Source: Cynocephalus volans
Taxonomy: Eukaryota > Chordata > Mammalia > Dermoptera > Cynocephalidae
Length of the DNA stretch: 64,000 nt
Reading direction: 5' to 3'
Assembly: GCF_027409185.1 (NCBI RefSeq)
Contig: NC_084469.1
Span: 31,486,293-31,550,292, forward strand
Part shown: in pieces, positions 63,179 through 64,000 of the stretch
How the letters are laid out: the number at the start of each line of letters is the position of its first letter
Numbering within the stretch: position 1 is the first letter of the stretch
The notes under the pieces: generated by a model
The model's input: only the letters and a program-made list of their open reading frames with translations
Told to the model about the DNA's origin: nothing
The model's database searches: none
Translations under genes and position numbers: made by a program

Positions 63179-63519
63179 TTCCAGTAAATCTTCAGCTACT
63201 AAATTTTAAAATATAAATGAAATAAATGATTTTTCTAGGAAAATATAAATTATCAGATGGAATCAAGTAGAATTAGAAAATACCTCAATAACCTCCAAAG
63301 AGTTAAACAAGTTCCCCCGAGTTATCTCCCCAACCACTCTAACAAATACCAGTCCCAGACATTTCCATAGCAGGTAAAAGGTAATTTCAAAGACAGTTTT
63401 ATTAAATTATCCTGAGAAATAGAAAAGAAAGCGTCTTAATTCATTCCCTGAGCTGATCATGCATAGACAGCACAGAGAATACTTGACAAAAAATCTAAAT
63501 AATAATAGCAAACACTATT

Positions 63520-63990
63520 ATATTTTACTATATTCCAAGCAATGGTATAGCTAAGCAACGTAGACACATCAACTCATTTACTCTCAAAACAATTTGATGA
63601 GATGGACTGAGGGTCAAAATATTTAACAGCAGGTACAGAAGAGCCACCAACCAATCAGAGAGATGACAGACCTAGGCTATGCTGCAGAGTTCAGTTCTGA
63701 TAGTACTCTTTTTGTGCTACACATTATTAGTGGCTAGATCACAAGGATGACGGGGTAATAACCAAGGAAAGGGGGAAACATTTTAACAACCTGTACATCA
63801 CAGTGTTGGTACTAGTTCCTACCAACTGATTACCGCTCCATGCCTATAAGCTGAGAACTATTTATTATCTCCACTTTACAGTTAAGGAAACAGACCCAGA
63901 TAAGAGAGCAGAGCTTGGGTCTGAACAAACGCCATAAGGATCCAGTGATTAGGCACTTAACCATCTCTGCTATACCACCTTTCTAAAGTA
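63520..63990 (+). repeat. MIR/L2-like fragments
   Basis: CATTTACTCTCAAAACAATTTGA, ATCTCCACTTTACAGTTAAG and GGCACTTAACCATCTCTGCT fit two MIR/L2 pieces in a row. Confidence 0.5.
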
Positions 63991-64000
63991 AAATATTAGT

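Larger units (their letters stand above)
34030..64000 (-). other. UBE2G1: UBE2G1 intron 1, partial (continues past the window)
   Basis: Upstream of exon 2 I find no match to the start of the protein (MTELQSALLLRRQLA) and no CpG island apart from the GC-rich SINEs, so exon 1 and the promoter lie beyond 64000. At least 30 kb of intron 1 is present. It holds most of the CYN SINEs, the 141-bp inverted duplication, the Tigger-like element, an ERVL-type LTR and old L1. Stretches with nothing I recognise include 34300-35640, 45560-46500, 52000-53100, 54750-55930, 56050-57300 and 57500-59460. Confidence 0.8.

Noticed and set aside
34030..64000. A possible UBE2G1 exon 1 or promoter in the GC-rich spots of intron 1
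   Set aside because: Each GC-rich spot is a CYN SINE with A tail and target duplications; none encodes the expected N-terminus.

Overview
The window is mammalian nuclear DNA: AT-rich, intron-dominated and full of interspersed repeats. About thirty tRNA-derived SINEs begin like tRNA-Ile (A box near TAGCTCAGTTGG, B box near GGTTCAGATCC) and occur as monomers, dimers and shortened dimers. This is the CYN type of SINE that I know only from colugos (Dermoptera), so I infer a flying lemur such as Galeopterus or Cynocephalus. That assignment rests on repeat recognition, not on a database search.

The only protein-coding gene I can support is UBE2G1, a ubiquitin-conjugating E2 enzyme, on the minus strand. 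Reading from high to low coordinates, the coding exons are 34029-33927, 24149-24052, 19802-19624 and 15209-15088. All boundaries have GT/AG sites and the reading phases join exactly. Together they give residues 16-170 of a 170-residue protein, including the catalytic Cys90, with no break. A separate 3'UTR exon appears to start at 4902. Exon 1 (about 15 residues, normally in a CpG island) is not in the window and must lie beyond 64000, so 34030-64000 is all intron 1.

Layout: 1-4902 is the 3'UTR exon plus possible extended 3'UTR or downstream DNA. 4903-15087 is intron 5, which holds a direct duplication, a MER5A-like hAT, an antisense L1, a MaLR-like LTR and SINEs. 15210-19623, 19803-24051 and 24150-33926 are introns 4, 3 and 2; intron 2 contains a 2-kb young-looking L1 and a short U6 retrocopy. 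34030-64000 is intron 1, with most of the SINEs, a Tigger-like DNA transposon, an ERVL-type LTR, an old L1 and a 141-bp inverted duplication.

I found no new multi-gene system. The unusual material is in the mobile elements: a 3'-truncated U6 copy with perfect target-site duplications, a 27-bp insertion with an 18-bp duplication, an exact-length 141-bp inverted copy placed 1.2 kb away, five copies of an ~80-bp palindromic element, and a series of SINE forms that records how a dimer became a shorter subfamily.
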